Shown: positions 1-9,180 of the stretch, piece after piece | Layout of the letters: every line of letters begins with the position of its first letter | Numbering within the stretch: position 1 is the stretch's first letter | From: Candidatus Binatia bacterium | Lineage (GTDB): Bacteria; Desulfobacterota; Binatia; HRBIN30; BPIQ01 | DNA: 64,000 nt | Direction of reading: 5' to 3' | NCBI GenBank assembly: GCA_026004195.1 | Contig: BPIQ01000002.1 | Span: 372,001-436,000, forward strand | Notes under the pieces: generated by a model | What the model saw: only the letters and a program-made list of their open reading frames with translations | Told to the model about the DNA's origin: nothing | The model's database searches: none | Position numbers and translations under genes: made by a program

Positions 1-1561
1 GTTCACGAAGACGTACTCGATCCCTTCGGGCGGTTCCGCCGGGTTTTCGAACGTCGCCCGGTCCCGCAGCTTCTCCCGGTCCACGACGACCAGGTCGGCG
101 GCGCAGCCGGGCCTGACCCAACCGCGGTCTTTCCAGCCGAGCCGCTCGGCGGCACCGCCGGTGCTTTTCCGGACGGCCTCCTCGAACGAGAAAAGGCCCT
201 CGGCCACGTAACGGCCGAGAACCCGAGGAAACGTCCCGTAACTCGCCGGGTTCTGGTGGCCGCTGCGCGTCACGAAGGTGTCGGTCTCCACGAGGCAGAG
301 GGGATGCGAGAGGACGGCTCTCAGAGCCGTCTCGTCCCGCTCGTCGCCGCTGTAGGTGTGGATGAGCACCCGCGCCATCCGGCGGCTCTCGACCACGAGG
401 CGGGCGTAGAACTCGAAGGGGTCCATTCCCTCGCGCTCGGCCGCTTCGGTGACCCGCAGGCCGTTGTACTTCTCGAAACGAGGGGCGTTGCTTTTCATGA
501 TCTGGATGTCCCCGAGATCGAGGCCGAGTTCCGAGAAGACCGCCCGAGCCAGTTCGCCGAGCGCCTTTCGCTCCGAAGGGCTTTCCAGAACCTCTTCGAG
601 CCGCGGGAGGATGTTCGGCGGGAAGAGCACGCTCGCCGTGGTGTTCCCTGCGGTGTACGGGAAGGCGTCGAAGGCGACGTCGAGCCCGCGGCTCCGGTAC
701 TCCTCGATCCGCTGGAGCGTCGTCCGGTAGTAGGGCCAGGTCCGCCGGCCCACGAAAATGAGATGGCTCACCTGGACCCGCGCTCCGGCGCGGTCCGAAG
801 CGGAAAGCACCTCTTCGAGCGCGGCCAGGTTGTGAGGGAGTTCGTGGGGATCGGCATCGTAGACCCCGCTGATCCAGCTGTAGGCTTTCAAGTGCGAGGT
901 GAAAAGCTTGCCCGACTGCGCTGCCCAGCGTGCGCACTCGACGAGTTCGTCCGCTCCCGCGAAGATCCCCGGCGGGTAGCCGAGTCCGGTGCTCACCCCC
1001 ACGCACCCGGCGTCCAGGCTTTCGCGGACGAGGCTTTCCATCTCGCGCAGCTCCTCCCGGCCCGGCACCCGGGGATCGAGCGGTCCCGTGACCGCCGCCC
1101 GCACCGTCCCGTGGCCGACCAGTTCGGCCACGTTGAGAGCCACGCCCTGCCTCGAGAGAAGTTCGAGGAACTCCTGCATCGTCTGCCAGCGGAGCTCGAT
1201 TTCCTCGTCCCGGATGAGCCGGCTCGCGTCCTGGGCGGCCGCCCGGTTGCGCTCGGTCAGCGGGGCCGGGCTGAAACCGCAGTTGCCGCCGACGATCGTC
1301 GTGATGCCCTGACGGACGAAGGGCTCGAGGAGCTCGCCGTGATCTTCGCTGACCAGAAGCCAGTCGGCGTGGGAGTGGATGTCGATGAAACCGGGCACGA
1401 ACCGTCTTTCCGCGAACGTCGAGAGTCCGTTCGGCCTCGATCTCCCCGAGCTCTCCCACGGCGACGATCTTGCCCCGGCTCAGGGCGACGTCGGCCCGGC
1501 GGGCCGCAGCCCCGCTCCCGTCGACCACCTGCCCCCCGACCAGTTTCCACTCGCACTGCAT
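1..1561 (-). CDS. N-acyl-D-amino-acid deacylase (D-aminoacylase family), frameshifted, 3' end beyond window
   Basis: Amidohydrolase-superfamily enzyme expected to hydrolyse N-acyl-D-amino acids to carboxylate and free D-amino acid, probably in the cytoplasm. The ATG at 1561 opens a normal family N-terminus (LVGGQVVDGSGA, then DVRGKTV), but the metal-binding motif VPGFIDIHSHAD lies in another frame from about 1398. One extra base near 1396-1402 explains the jump. After it the frame is open to the window edge and keeps NCGFSPAP, TSHLKAYS, VSHLIF and DTFVTRSGHQNPASYG, which carry the usual Cys, His, His and Asp metal and catalytic positions. About 20 C-terminal residues are missing beyond position 1. 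The upstream extension of the second frame meets a stop at 1480, so the first frame really is needed. Family assignment is firm; whether the frameshift is real or an assembly error is open. Confidence 0.82.
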   Translation of the reverse strand, partial: MQCEWKLVGGQVVDGSGAAARRADVALSRGKIVAVGELGEIEAERTLDVRGKTVRARFHRHPLPRRLASGQRRSRRAPRALRPSGHHDDRRRQLRFQPGPADRAQPGGRPGREPAHPGRGNRAPLADDAGVPRTSLEAGRGSQRGRTGRPRDGAGGGHGTARSPGAGPGGAARDGKPRPRKPGRRVRGGEHRTRLPAGDLRGSGRTRRVRTLGSAVGQAFHLALESLQLDQRGLRCRSPRTPSQPGRARRGAFRFGPRRSAGPGEPSHFRGPADLALLPDDAPADRGVPEPRARRRLRRLPVHRREHHGERALPAEHPPAARRGSGKPFGAKGARRTGSGGLLGTRPRSRGHPDHEKQRPSFREVQRPAGHRSGRARGNGPLRVLRPPRGREPPDGAGAHPHLQRRRAGRDGSESRPLASPLPRGDRHLRDAQRPPEPGELRDVSSGSRPLRGRGPFLVRGGRPEKHRRCRRAARLERPRLGQARLRRRPGRRGPGEAAGPGDVRKPGGTARRDRVRLRE

Positions 1562-1607
1562 CGTTCGCTCCCGAAACTAGCAGGCTGCCTTCCCGGGAAA
1601 AGCCACC

Positions 1608-2381
1608 TCAGTCGAACGATCCGTGACGACCCGACCCGCCGGCGAATCGAGCCGCCCCGGCGGCCGTTTCCCCGGACCGAACGACCTCGAGCCCGAGCTC
1701 CGTTTCCTTCGCAAGAGCGCGATCGAGCGGGAGATCCCACTGCAGGTACGCGGAAAGCCGGTCGCTCCGAAGGCAGCGCTGAGGGAAGCGCGCGAGGCGG
1801 AACGCGAGTTCTTTCGCCGCGGCGAGCGCGCTACCGGGCTCGACCAGCCGGTTCACGAGTCCCATCCGCAACGCTTCCTCGCCGCTCACGCCCCTTCCCG
1901 TGAGGATGAGGTCCATCGCGTGGCTGTGGCCGACGAGGCGGGGGAGGCGGACGGTTCCCCCGTCGACGAGCGGCACCCCCCAGCGTCGGCAGTACACGCC
2001 GAAGACGGCGTCGCGTGCCGCGATCCGCAGGTCGCACCAGAGGGCCAGCTCGAGCCCGCCCGCGACGGCATATCCCTCGACCGCCGCGAGAACCGGCTTC
2101 GAGAGCAAAAGGCGGGTCGGACCCATGGGACCGTCGCCCGAAAGCTCGACGCGGTTTCCCCGCCCTTCGGCGATCGCCTTCAGGTCGGCGCCCGCGCAGA
2201 ACGTTCCCCCGGCGCCGGTCAAAATCGCGACGGAAAGCTCGGGGTCCGCATCGAAGCGGCGGAAGGCCTCGGCGAGTGCGGCCGCCGTTTCCGCGTCCAC
2301 GGCGTTTCGGACCTCGGGGCGGTCGATCGTCACCACGGCCACCGGCCCCTCGCTCTCGTAAAGGACTTTCCGGTCGTTCAC
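1608..2381 (-). CDS. Crotonase-fold protein (enoyl-CoA hydratase/isomerase family)
   Basis: A 257-residue crotonase-superfamily protein acting on acyl-CoA thioesters. The oxyanion-hole segments are clear: GTFCAGADLKAI near residue 65 and AVAGGLELALWCDL near 108-117. Glu111 matches the first catalytic glutamate of enoyl-CoA hydratase. The position of the second (Glu164 of rat crotonase) is Cys131 in FGVYCRRWGVPL, so true hydratase activity is doubtful and an isomerase or hydrolase role is possible. The GTG start at 2381 overlaps the fabF stop as GTGA, so the two genes are translationally coupled, which suggests a joint role in acyl-chain metabolism. Confidence 0.87.
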   Translation of the reverse strand: MNDRKVLYESEGPVAVVTIDRPEVRNAVDAETAAALAEAFRRFDADPELSVAILTGAGGTFCAGADLKAIAEGRGNRVELSGDGPMGPTRLLLSKPVLAAVEGYAVAGGLELALWCDLRIAARDAVFGVYCRRWGVPLVDGGTVRLPRLVGHSHAMDLILTGRGVSGEEALRMGLVNRLVEPGSALAAAKELAFRLARFPQRCLRSDRLSAYLQWDLPLDRALAKETELGLEVVRSGETAAGAARFAGGSGRHGSFD

Positions 2382-3622
2382 GGCTCCCACCTCTTGAGCA
2401 CCATCGAAGCGTTCGCTCCCCCGAACCCGAAGGAATTCGTGAGGGCGTAGCGTACCTCCCCCTTGCGCGCCCGGTGCGGGACGTAATCGAGGTCGCACTC
2501 CGGATCGGGGTGGTCGAGGTTGATCGTCGGGGTGAGGATTCCGGTCTCGAGCGTCTTCACGGTGAGCAGCGCCTCGAGAGCCCCGGAAGCTCCGATCAGG
2601 TGACCCGTCATGGACTTGGGGGCGCTCACGGCGAGCCGGTAAGCGTGCTTTCCGAAGACGAGCTTGATGCCCTGGGTTTCGTTCACGTCTCCCACCGGGG
2701 TCGAGGTCGCGTGCGCGTTCACGTAGTCGATTTCCTCCGGGGCCAGACCCGCGCTCGCAAGAGCCGCCCGCATCGTCTCGGCCACCCCCTCCCCGTTCGG
2801 ACGCGGCGAGGCGATGTGGTACGCCTCCGATGTCGTGGCGTAGCCCACGATCTCCGCGTAGATCCGTGCCCCCCGCTCGAGCGCGTGGTCGAGAGACTCC
2901 AAGACGAGCACGGCGGCGCCTTCCGAGAGGACGAAACCGTCCCGGTCCCGGTCGAACGGCCGGCTCGCCTTCTCGGGCTCGTCGTTCCGCAGGCTCACGG
3001 CGCGGGAGTTCGCGAAGCCTGCGACTTCGCTCGGGTCGATCAGCGCGTCCGTACCGCCGGCCAGGACGACGTCGCACGTGCCGTCCCGGACGTAGCGCCA
3101 GGCCTCGCCGATCGCGTTGAGACCCGAGGCGCAGGCGTTGCCGATCGTGAAGTTGGGACCCCGGATTCCGAGCCGCATGGCGACCTGGGCGGAGCACATG
3201 TTCGTCGTGATGGCCGTGATGTAGAACGGGGATACGGACTCCGGCCCTTCGGCCAGAAAGCGCGCGATGGTCCGGAAAATCGTGCGCGCACCCCCGTTGT
3301 TGTTCCCCAGGACGACGCCGACACGGACGGGGTCCTCGCTCGAGAGCACGAGGCCCGCGTCTTCCACGGCGAGAACGGAAGCGCCGACGGCGTAGCGGGA
3401 AAAATCGTCCATGCGGCGCAGGTGCTTCGCGGGCACGAACCTCTCGGGGTCGAATCCTTTCACCTCCCCGGCAATGCGGCAGAGCTGGTTCGACGCGTCG
3501 AAAAGCGTGATCGGCCCGATCCCGGACCGGCCCGCGCACGCGCTCTCCCAGATCGTCTCCACTCCCGTGCCGAGAGGGGTGACCCCTCCGAGTCCCGTCA
3601 CCACGACCCGTCGCGACCCCAT
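2378..3622 (-). CDS. fabF: Beta-ketoacyl-ACP synthase II (FabF/KAS II family)
   Basis: Condensing enzyme that joins acyl-enzyme and malonyl-ACP in fatty acid or related acyl synthesis. The 414-residue length is standard for FabF. The active-site Cys lies near residue 164 in IGNACASGLNAIGEAW, the two catalytic histidines in NAHATSTPVGD and KSMTGHLIGASGA, and the C-terminal glycine-rich loop in NSFGFGGANAS. The ATG at 3622 gives the usual MxxRRVVVTGLG start; an in-frame ATG at 3637 is possible and has a GGGGGAA Shine-Dalgarno. No acpP, fabG or fabD lies nearby. The coupled crotonase downstream suggests a specialised acyl pathway rather than the core fab operon. Confidence 0.92.
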   Translation of the reverse strand: MGSRRVVVTGLGGVTPLGTGVETIWESACAGRSGIGPITLFDASNQLCRIAGEVKGFDPERFVPAKHLRRMDDFSRYAVGASVLAVEDAGLVLSSEDPVRVGVVLGNNNGGARTIFRTIARFLAEGPESVSPFYITAITTNMCSAQVAMRLGIRGPNFTIGNACASGLNAIGEAWRYVRDGTCDVVLAGGTDALIDPSEVAGFANSRAVSLRNDEPEKASRPFDRDRDGFVLSEGAAVLVLESLDHALERGARIYAEIVGYATTSEAYHIASPRPNGEGVAETMRAALASAGLAPEEIDYVNAHATSTPVGDVNETQGIKLVFGKHAYRLAVSAPKSMTGHLIGASGALEALLTVKTLETGILTPTINLDHPDPECDLDYVPHRARKGEVRYALTNSFGFGGANASMVLKRWEP

Positions 3623-3674
3623 AGCGAGCCATCCCATAGCTCAGGGTTCCCCCGAACGAAAGACGAACTTGGCG

Positions 3675-4763
3675 CTAGCGAAGCGAGACGAGGACGTAGG
3701 CCAGGGCCCCGGCCACCGGAGCGGTCGCCAACCAAGCCCACGCGACGCCGGAGACCCAGCGTTTGCTTCCGTCCCCGCGCAGCGCCGCGACGGCGAAAAG
3801 GGACCCGCAGGCCGTGTGCGTGGTCGAAACGGGCAAGCCCAGCCGGCTCGCCCAGAGAACCAGAAAGGCCGTGGCGAGGTTGGCGGAAAGGGCCTGCGAC
3901 TCGTCCATCGGGGTGATCCTGCGACTCATCGTCCGAGCCACCGGTGCCGACCGTAACCAGCCCCCCACACAAACGGCGAGTATGACCGGCAAAAAAAGCT
4001 GCCAGCTCGAAGCCCCGCCCAGACCGAGGAGAAGCCCCGCGATCTTCGGCGTGTCGTTGAGACTCCGCGCCACGCCCACCGCCGCAGCCGAAAGCACGTG
4101 GAGCGCCCGAAGGCAGGAGTCGAAAGGCACCGAAATCCCCGGCCAGCCGGCCTGCCGGCACTCTTCGCCCGCGCCCCGGTGCAAAAGGAGCGAAGACCTC
4201 GCAGCCGGCGCGGGCCCCGCGCCCAGCGGGACGGGCGTCTCCACGACGCACAGGCATTCCTCGCGCCCCCCAAACCGCGCCGCGAGGGGCCGAAGGGAGA
4301 AGAAAACGCCGCCGCAAAGCGCGAAGGCCAGGACCGGGCTCAGGAGAAGCGGGGCGACCATGCCCGAGACAAGGGCACCTGTTCCGAGAGCTCCGCCGAC
4401 GCGACCGAGTGCCGCCCCGGCGAGCGCGCCGAGAAGGGCGTGCGTAGTGGAGACGGGAAGGCCTGTCCGAGAGGCGACGAAGACGGTGGAGGCCGCCGAC
4501 GCGGCGACGGCAAAAAGAAAGCGGGGCTCCCGCGTCAGCTCCGCCGGAACGATCCCCGCTCCCTGGAAGCGGCGCGCGAGCGCTTCTCCCCAGAACACGG
4601 CGAGAAGCCCCCCGGCGAGGGCGGCCCCCGTCGCGAGGGCGAGCGCCCCCTTCGGACCCAGGACGGACGCCCCCTCGAGCGTCGCCACGGGCTTCGCGTT
4701 GTCGTTGGCTCCGTTGGCGTACGCGAGAAAGAGAACGGCGGCAAAACAGAGAAGAACTTCCAC
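3675..4763 (-). CDS. pit: PiT-family inorganic phosphate transporter
   Basis: Inner-membrane low-affinity phosphate (metal-phosphate) symporter of the PHO4/PiT family, about 362 residues. It has the two signature repeats: ANGANDNAKPVATL at the N-terminus with GLPVSTTHALLGAL, and GLPVSTTHTACGSLF in the C-terminal half. Between them are long hydrophobic stretches and a charged cytoplasmic loop. The GTG start at 4763 follows GGGGGAGAA at good spacing; longer upstream translations are not PiT-like. It lies 22 bp downstream of the arsM-like gene on the same strand. Co-transcription is plausible and interesting because arsenate enters cells through phosphate permeases, but that link is inference. 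Confidence 0.9.
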   Translation of the reverse strand: MEVLLCFAAVLFLAYANGANDNAKPVATLEGASVLGPKGALALATGAALAGGLLAVFWGEALARRFQGAGIVPAELTREPRFLFAVAASAASTVFVASRTGLPVSTTHALLGALAGAALGRVGGALGTGALVSGMVAPLLLSPVLAFALCGGVFFSLRPLAARFGGREECLCVVETPVPLGAGPAPAARSSLLLHRGAGEECRQAGWPGISVPFDSCLRALHVLSAAAVGVARSLNDTPKIAGLLLGLGGASSWQLFLPVILAVCVGGWLRSAPVARTMSRRITPMDESQALSANLATAFLVLWASRLGLPVSTTHTACGSLFAVAALRGDGSKRWVSGVAWAWLATAPVAGALAYVLVSLR

Positions 4764-4785
4764 CGGTTCTCCCCCGGTTGGCCTC

Positions 4786-5949
4786 TCAGCCGCAAGAGCC
4801 GCCCGGCGGGCAGCAGGGCGAAGTCGCTTCCGTCGTGACCCGGTACTCCGCGCCCTTGGTTTCGCGCGGATGTCGCACGGCGTCGCGCGAGCAATCGAAA
4901 GGTCGAGCCTCCTCGGGAGAGACCGGCACGCGCGGCTCGACCGGAAGAATGTCGCGAGCATAGGGCTCGCGCGTGTAGATGCGGAACGTCTTCTCGCACA
5001 CGGCCATGGGCACGCCGCGACGGAGCGTGTGCCCGTCGTCGTCCCGAACCTCGCGCCACGGACCCCGGTAAATCACGGCCTGGTTGTGGTCCCAGCACTC
5101 GCCCTCCTTCCCCTTGTAGGCCGCCACCGTGACGGAACGGAACTCGATGCCCTCGACCGTTCGCCAGGGCTCCGCGTCCCGCCGCAGGATTTCCATTCCG
5201 TAGAAGCCCGCTCGGGCGAACGCTTCGAGGAACTCCGACTCCTGGAACGCACCCGAAATGCAGCCCGACCAGAGCTCGGGATCCGCCTTGAGGGAAGGGG
5301 GCACGGGCTCGTCGGAGACGATGTCCGAGATGACGGCACGACCGCCGCGCCGCAAGACGCGAAAAATCTCGGCGAAAAGTCGCTCCTTTTCCTCGTCCCG
5401 GACGAGGTTCAGGACACAGTTCGAGACGACCACGTCGACCGACTCGTCGGGCACGAGCGGTGCCTCTTCTCTCTGGCGCTCGAGCTCCCGTTCGAGCTCG
5501 ACCAGGTCGTCGAGAGAGCGCACGGGTCGCTCGGCGAGCCGCTTCTCGAGAGCCTCGAGGTCCGTTCGCAAGTCCTGGATGCGGGCCCGCAGAAAGACCA
5601 CGTTGTCGTAGCCGAGTCGCGAGGCCACCTCGGGCTGGTAGCGGCGGGCCAGAGAGAGCATTTCGGGATGGAAATCGACGCCGATCACCCGCCCCTCGGG
5701 GCCCACGACCTGTGCGGCGAGAAAGCAGCCCTTGCCGCTTCCCGAACCCAGGTCGAGAACCGTCTCGCCGGGACGGAGGTGGCGGGACGGGTCACCGCAC
5801 CCGTAGTCCCGCTCGACGACCTCGCGAGGCAGCACGGCCAGGAGCCGCTCGTCGTATTCCACGGGGCAACAGAGGCTCGCCTCCTTCTCGCGAGCCGCTT
5901 TCGCGTAACGGTCGCGGACGGCAGCCTCGACGTCCAACCTCGACGACAT
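4786..5949 (-). CDS. arsM: Arsenite S-adenosylmethionine methyltransferase (ArsM-like), with insertion and Cys-rich tail
   Basis: Class I SAM-dependent methyltransferase predicted to methylate As(III). The SAM loop VLDLGSGSG is near residues 64-72. The three cysteines that define ArsM are present: Cys51 in DYGCGDPSRHL, Cys178 in VVSNCVLNLV and Cys230 in WSGCISGAF. Two features are unusual: a charged, probably coiled-coil insertion at about 125-165 between the SAM fold motifs, and a C-terminal tail ending CCPPGGSCG that could bind As or metal. At 387 residues it is longer than typical ArsM (roughly 280-370). The ATG at 5949 has a strong GAGGAGG site. No arsR is in view, so its regulation cannot be read. 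Another thiol-metalloid methyltransferase role is the main alternative. Confidence 0.78.
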   Translation of the reverse strand: MSSRLDVEAAVRDRYAKAAREKEASLCCPVEYDERLLAVLPREVVERDYGCGDPSRHLRPGETVLDLGSGSGKGCFLAAQVVGPEGRVIGVDFHPEMLSLARRYQPEVASRLGYDNVVFLRARIQDLRTDLEALEKRLAERPVRSLDDLVELERELERQREEAPLVPDESVDVVVSNCVLNLVRDEEKERLFAEIFRVLRRGGRAVISDIVSDEPVPPSLKADPELWSGCISGAFQESEFLEAFARAGFYGMEILRRDAEPWRTVEGIEFRSVTVAAYKGKEGECWDHNQAVIYRGPWREVRDDDGHTLRRGVPMAVCEKTFRIYTREPYARDILPVEPRVPVSPEEARPFDCSRDAVRHPRETKGAEYRVTTEATSPCCPPGGSCG

Positions 5950-6145
5950 GGCACACCTCCTCGTTGTTTTTTCCCGGCGTTGTTCCCCACGTTCGGGGGG
6001 CGAAGGCTCTTTACCCCCTTTCCGTGGCCGGGAGCAAAACGACGTGTACGGGCTTCGCTTCCCCTTCGGTGAAACTAGAACCTCGGCCGCCCGCCTTTGG
6101 TTCCCGGTCCTTGTGGCACGGGCAGGAGAGGGTTAGAGGGAAGGC

Positions 6146-8359
6146 GTGGAGTCGGCATCGCTTCGCACGAAGAAGTCCTGGCTTCCTTTCGGGCTCGACC
6201 GGACCAAGCCCCGGCACTACCGAGAGATGCTCCGCGTGGCCTGGGAAAACCGCGATCAGGCACGCTACGCGTGGCGCATTCTCAAGGAAGGCGTGTGCGA
6301 CGGCTGCGCGCTGGGAGTCTCGGGCTTCCGCGACTGGACGATCGACGGGGTCCACCTCTGCATGACGCGCCTTTTTCTCCTCCGCCTCAACACGATGCCC
6401 GCTTTCGACCCCTCTCTTCTCGCCGACGTCCGCGAGCTCCGGCAGCGGAGCAACGAGGAGCTCCGAGCCCTCGGAAGGATCCCGGTTCCGCTCCTGCGAA
6501 GAGCGGGCGAGCCGGGCTTCCGGCCCGTCTCCTGGGACGAAGCGCTCGAGCTCGCGGCCGGCGCCTTGCGGAAGGCTCGACCGGACCGGATCGCCTTCTA
6601 CCTCACCTCGCGCGGGCTCACGAACGAAACGTACTACGTGGCGCAGAAGCTCGCCCGGCTTCTCGGGACGAACAACATCGACAACGCGGCCCGGCTCTGT
6701 CACGCGCCGTCGACGGCCGCCATGAAACGTGCGCTCGGCGTCGCGGCGAGCACCTGTAGCTACCGGGACTGGATCGGGACCGACGTGATTCTCTTCTTCG
6801 GGTCGAACCCGGCGAACGACCAGCCTGTCGCGACGAAATACCTCCTCGAAGCGAAGAGGAAGGGCACCCGCGTCGTGCTCGTGAACCCGTATCTCGAGCC
6901 CGGCATGGAACGCTACTGGATCCCGTCGGATTTCCGCAGCGCTCTTTTCGGCACGGCGCTCGTCGACGAATGGTTCGCCGTACGAACGGGCGGAGACCTG
7001 GCCTTCTGCTCGGGCGTGCTGCGCGCGCTCCTCGAACGGGGCCGCTACGACGAGGAATTCGTCCGGGAACACACGACGGGCTTCGAAGACGTCGAGGCGT
7101 ACCTTCGGGGGCTCGACTGGAGCGATCTCGAGTCCGAAGCGGGACTTCCGAGGAGCGAAATGGAGCGGTGCGCGCGGATTCTCGCCGAGGCCCGCTCGGG
7201 GGTTTTCGTCTGGAGCATGGGGGTGACCCAGCACTCGTTCGCCGCCGACACGGTGCAGGCCATCCTGAACCTGGCGCTCTGTCTCGGCTTCGTGGGCCGG
7301 GAGTTCTGCGGGGTCGTGCCCATTCGGGGCCACTCGGGGGTGCAAGGCGGAGCGGAAATGGGCGCCTACGCGACGGTGTTTCCGGGAGGCGTGCCCATCT
7401 CCCCCGAGAATGCCCGCGCGTTCACGGAACTCTACGGCTTTCCCGTGCCCGAGCGTCCGGGCCTCACGGCACCCGAAATGGTGGAAGCGGCCGTGCGCGG
7501 AGAGCTCGACGTTCTCTACTGCGTCGGCGGGAACTTCCTCCGGACGCTCGCGGACCCCGCCTTCGTCGCCCGCGCCCTCTCGCGCCTCCCCGTTCGCATC
7601 CACCAGGACCTCCTGTTGACCGAGCAGGTCTTCCTCGACCCCGAAGAAGCCGTGCTGCTCCTGCCGGCCAAGACGCGCTACGAACAGGACGACGGCGGAA
7701 CGGAGACGACGACGGAGCGGCGGGTTCTTTTCAGCCCGGAAATCCCCCGCCAGCTCGGCGAAGCCCGGGCGGAGTGGAAAATCCTGCGGGATCTGGCCGC
7801 CCGGGTCGCGCCGGAACTCGAAGCGCGTTTCGGGTGTCGGACCGGATGGGAGATTCGGCGGGAGATCGCACGCGTCGCGCCGCAGTACGACGGCATCCAG
7901 CACCTCGCGAAAGCCGGAGACTCCTTCCAGTGGGGCGGGCGCCTTCTCTGCCGTGGAGGGCGGTTCCCCACCCCGGACGGGCGTGCCCGCCTCCGGCCCG
8001 TGCCGCTTCGCCGCGAGCCGGCGCAATCCGGGACCTTCCGGCTCTCCACCCGTCGGGGCCGCCAGTTCAACAGCATGGTCTACGCTCCGGTCGACCCGCT
8101 CACGGGCGCTTCGCGGGACGCGGTCTTTCTTTCCCCCGACGACGCGGCCGAACTCCGTCTACGAAGCGGGGACCCGGTCGTGCTCGTGAGCGAACACGGC
8201 CGCTTCCGCGGGCGAGTCCACCTGGCCCCGCTCGGGCGCGGCAACGTGCAGGTCCACTTCCCCGAGGGAAACGTGCTCCTCTCCCCGCAAGCTCGCGACC
8301 CGGTCTCGGGCGTTCCCGACTACAACGCCGTCGTCCGAATCGAACGGGGGAACGCGTGA
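6146..8359 (+). CDS. Molybdopterin-dependent oxidoreductase, FdhF/YdeP-like alpha subunit
   Basis: A 737-residue protein of the bis-MGD oxidoreductase superfamily, closest in layout to the YdeP/formate dehydrogenase alpha-like branch. An N-terminal cysteine set (Cys51, Cys54, Cys72 in GVCDGCALG and VHLCMTR) sits where other family members bind an Fe-S cluster. Cys185 in NAARLCHAPST occupies the Sec/Cys Mo-ligand position of formate dehydrogenase. The C-terminal molydopterin-dinucleotide domain follows from about residue 620 (STRRGRQFNSMVY). GTG start at 6146 after GAGGGAAGG. No twin-arginine signal, so it is probably cytoplasmic. The coupled fdhD supports a functional Mo/W enzyme. The substrate is unproven; formate or another small oxidisable compound is likely. 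Confidence 0.85.
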   Translation: MESASLRTKKSWLPFGLDRTKPRHYREMLRVAWENRDQARYAWRILKEGVCDGCALGVSGFRDWTIDGVHLCMTRLFLLRLNTMPAFDPSLLADVRELRQRSNEELRALGRIPVPLLRRAGEPGFRPVSWDEALELAAGALRKARPDRIAFYLTSRGLTNETYYVAQKLARLLGTNNIDNAARLCHAPSTAAMKRALGVAASTCSYRDWIGTDVILFFGSNPANDQPVATKYLLEAKRKGTRVVLVNPYLEPGMERYWIPSDFRSALFGTALVDEWFAVRTGGDLAFCSGVLRALLERGRYDEEFVREHTTGFEDVEAYLRGLDWSDLESEAGLPRSEMERCARILAEARSGVFVWSMGVTQHSFAADTVQAILNLALCLGFVGREFCGVVPIRGHSGVQGGAEMGAYATVFPGGVPISPENARAFTELYGFPVPERPGLTAPEMVEAAVRGELDVLYCVGGNFLRTLADPAFVARALSRLPVRIHQDLLLTEQVFLDPEEAVLLLPAKTRYEQDDGGTETTTERRVLFSPEIPRQLGEARAEWKILRDLAARVAPELEARFGCRTGWEIRREIARVAPQYDGIQHLAKAGDSFQWGGRLLCRGGRFPTPDGRARLRPVPLRREPAQSGTFRLSTRRGRQFNSMVYAPVDPLTGASRDAVFLSPDDAAELRLRSGDPVVLVSEHGRFRGRVHLAPLGRGNVQVHFPEGNVLLSPQARDPVSGVPDYNAVVRIERGNA

Positions 8360-9180
8360 GGGCGTCGGAACTCCGACCCGTCGTCTCCTGGGAACTCGGA
8401 GGGCGGGCGTGCGAGCGAACGGACGAGCTCGCGCGCGAGGAGCCCCTCGAAGTCCGCGTCGACGGCCAGCCCGTGTCGGTCACGATGCGAACCCCGGGCG
8501 AGGACGCGGAGCTCGCCCTCGGCTTCCTTCTGAGCGAGGGGCTCCTGCGGGACCGGGAGCAGGTGCGGGACGTCGTCGTGGATCCGGCGTGCAACGTCGT
8601 GGACGTGTCGCTGCGGCCCGGAGTCGAAGTGGACCTCGCGCGGCTTACCCGACACGTCTTCGCGTCTTCGAGCTGCGGGCTTTGCGGAAAGGCGACGATC
8701 GAAGCCGTCCACGGGAACTTTCCTCCCCTCGAGCCCGGCTTTTCCGTGGCCGCCCACGCGATCTTGCGCCTCGCCGAAAGCCTCGGGCGTTCCCAGCCTC
8801 TCTTCGCGCGCACCGGAGGGCTCCACGCGGCCGCCGTGGGAGACGACCGCGGCGAGCTCCTGGCCGTCCGGGAAGACGTGGGACGCCACAACGCCGTGGA
8901 CAAAATTCTCGGCTGGGCTTTCCGGGCGGGGCGCTGGCCTCTCGACCGCCACGTCCTCTTCGTTTCGGGCAGGGCGTCCTTCGAGATCCTGCAAAAGGCG
9001 CTCTCGGCGCGCATTCCCGTCGTCGCCGCGGTCTCCGCTCCCTCGAGCCTCGCCACTTCGTTCGCGCTCGCGAGCCGTCAGGCACTCGTGGGATTCGTGC
9101 GCCCCCCGCGCATGAACGTCTACAGTTGCCCGGAACGGATCCGGTTCGAGCCCGCGGGGGAGAGCTCGCGATCTCAGTGA
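8356..9180 (+). CDS. fdhD: Formate dehydrogenase accessory sulfurtransferase FdhD
   Basis: FdhD passes sulfur from a cysteine desulfurase to the Mo cofactor of formate dehydrogenase-type enzymes, which need it for activity. The 274-residue protein keeps the catalytic CGLCGK pair (Cys107, Cys110), the RTPGEDAELALGFLL segment and the ALREDVGRHNAVDK-type signature (AVREDVGRHNAVDKI). Its GTG start overlaps the stop of the oxidoreductase as GTGA, showing translational coupling and making the upstream enzyme its likely client. The last 7 bases overlap the convergent LON-domain gene. Confidence 0.94.
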   Translation: MRASELRPVVSWELGGRACERTDELAREEPLEVRVDGQPVSVTMRTPGEDAELALGFLLSEGLLRDREQVRDVVVDPACNVVDVSLRPGVEVDLARLTRHVFASSSCGLCGKATIEAVHGNFPPLEPGFSVAAHAILRLAESLGRSQPLFARTGGLHAAAVGDDRGELLAVREDVGRHNAVDKILGWAFRAGRWPLDRHVLFVSGRASFEILQKALSARIPVVAAVSAPSSLATSFALASRQALVGFVRPPRMNVYSCPERIRFEPAGESSRSQ

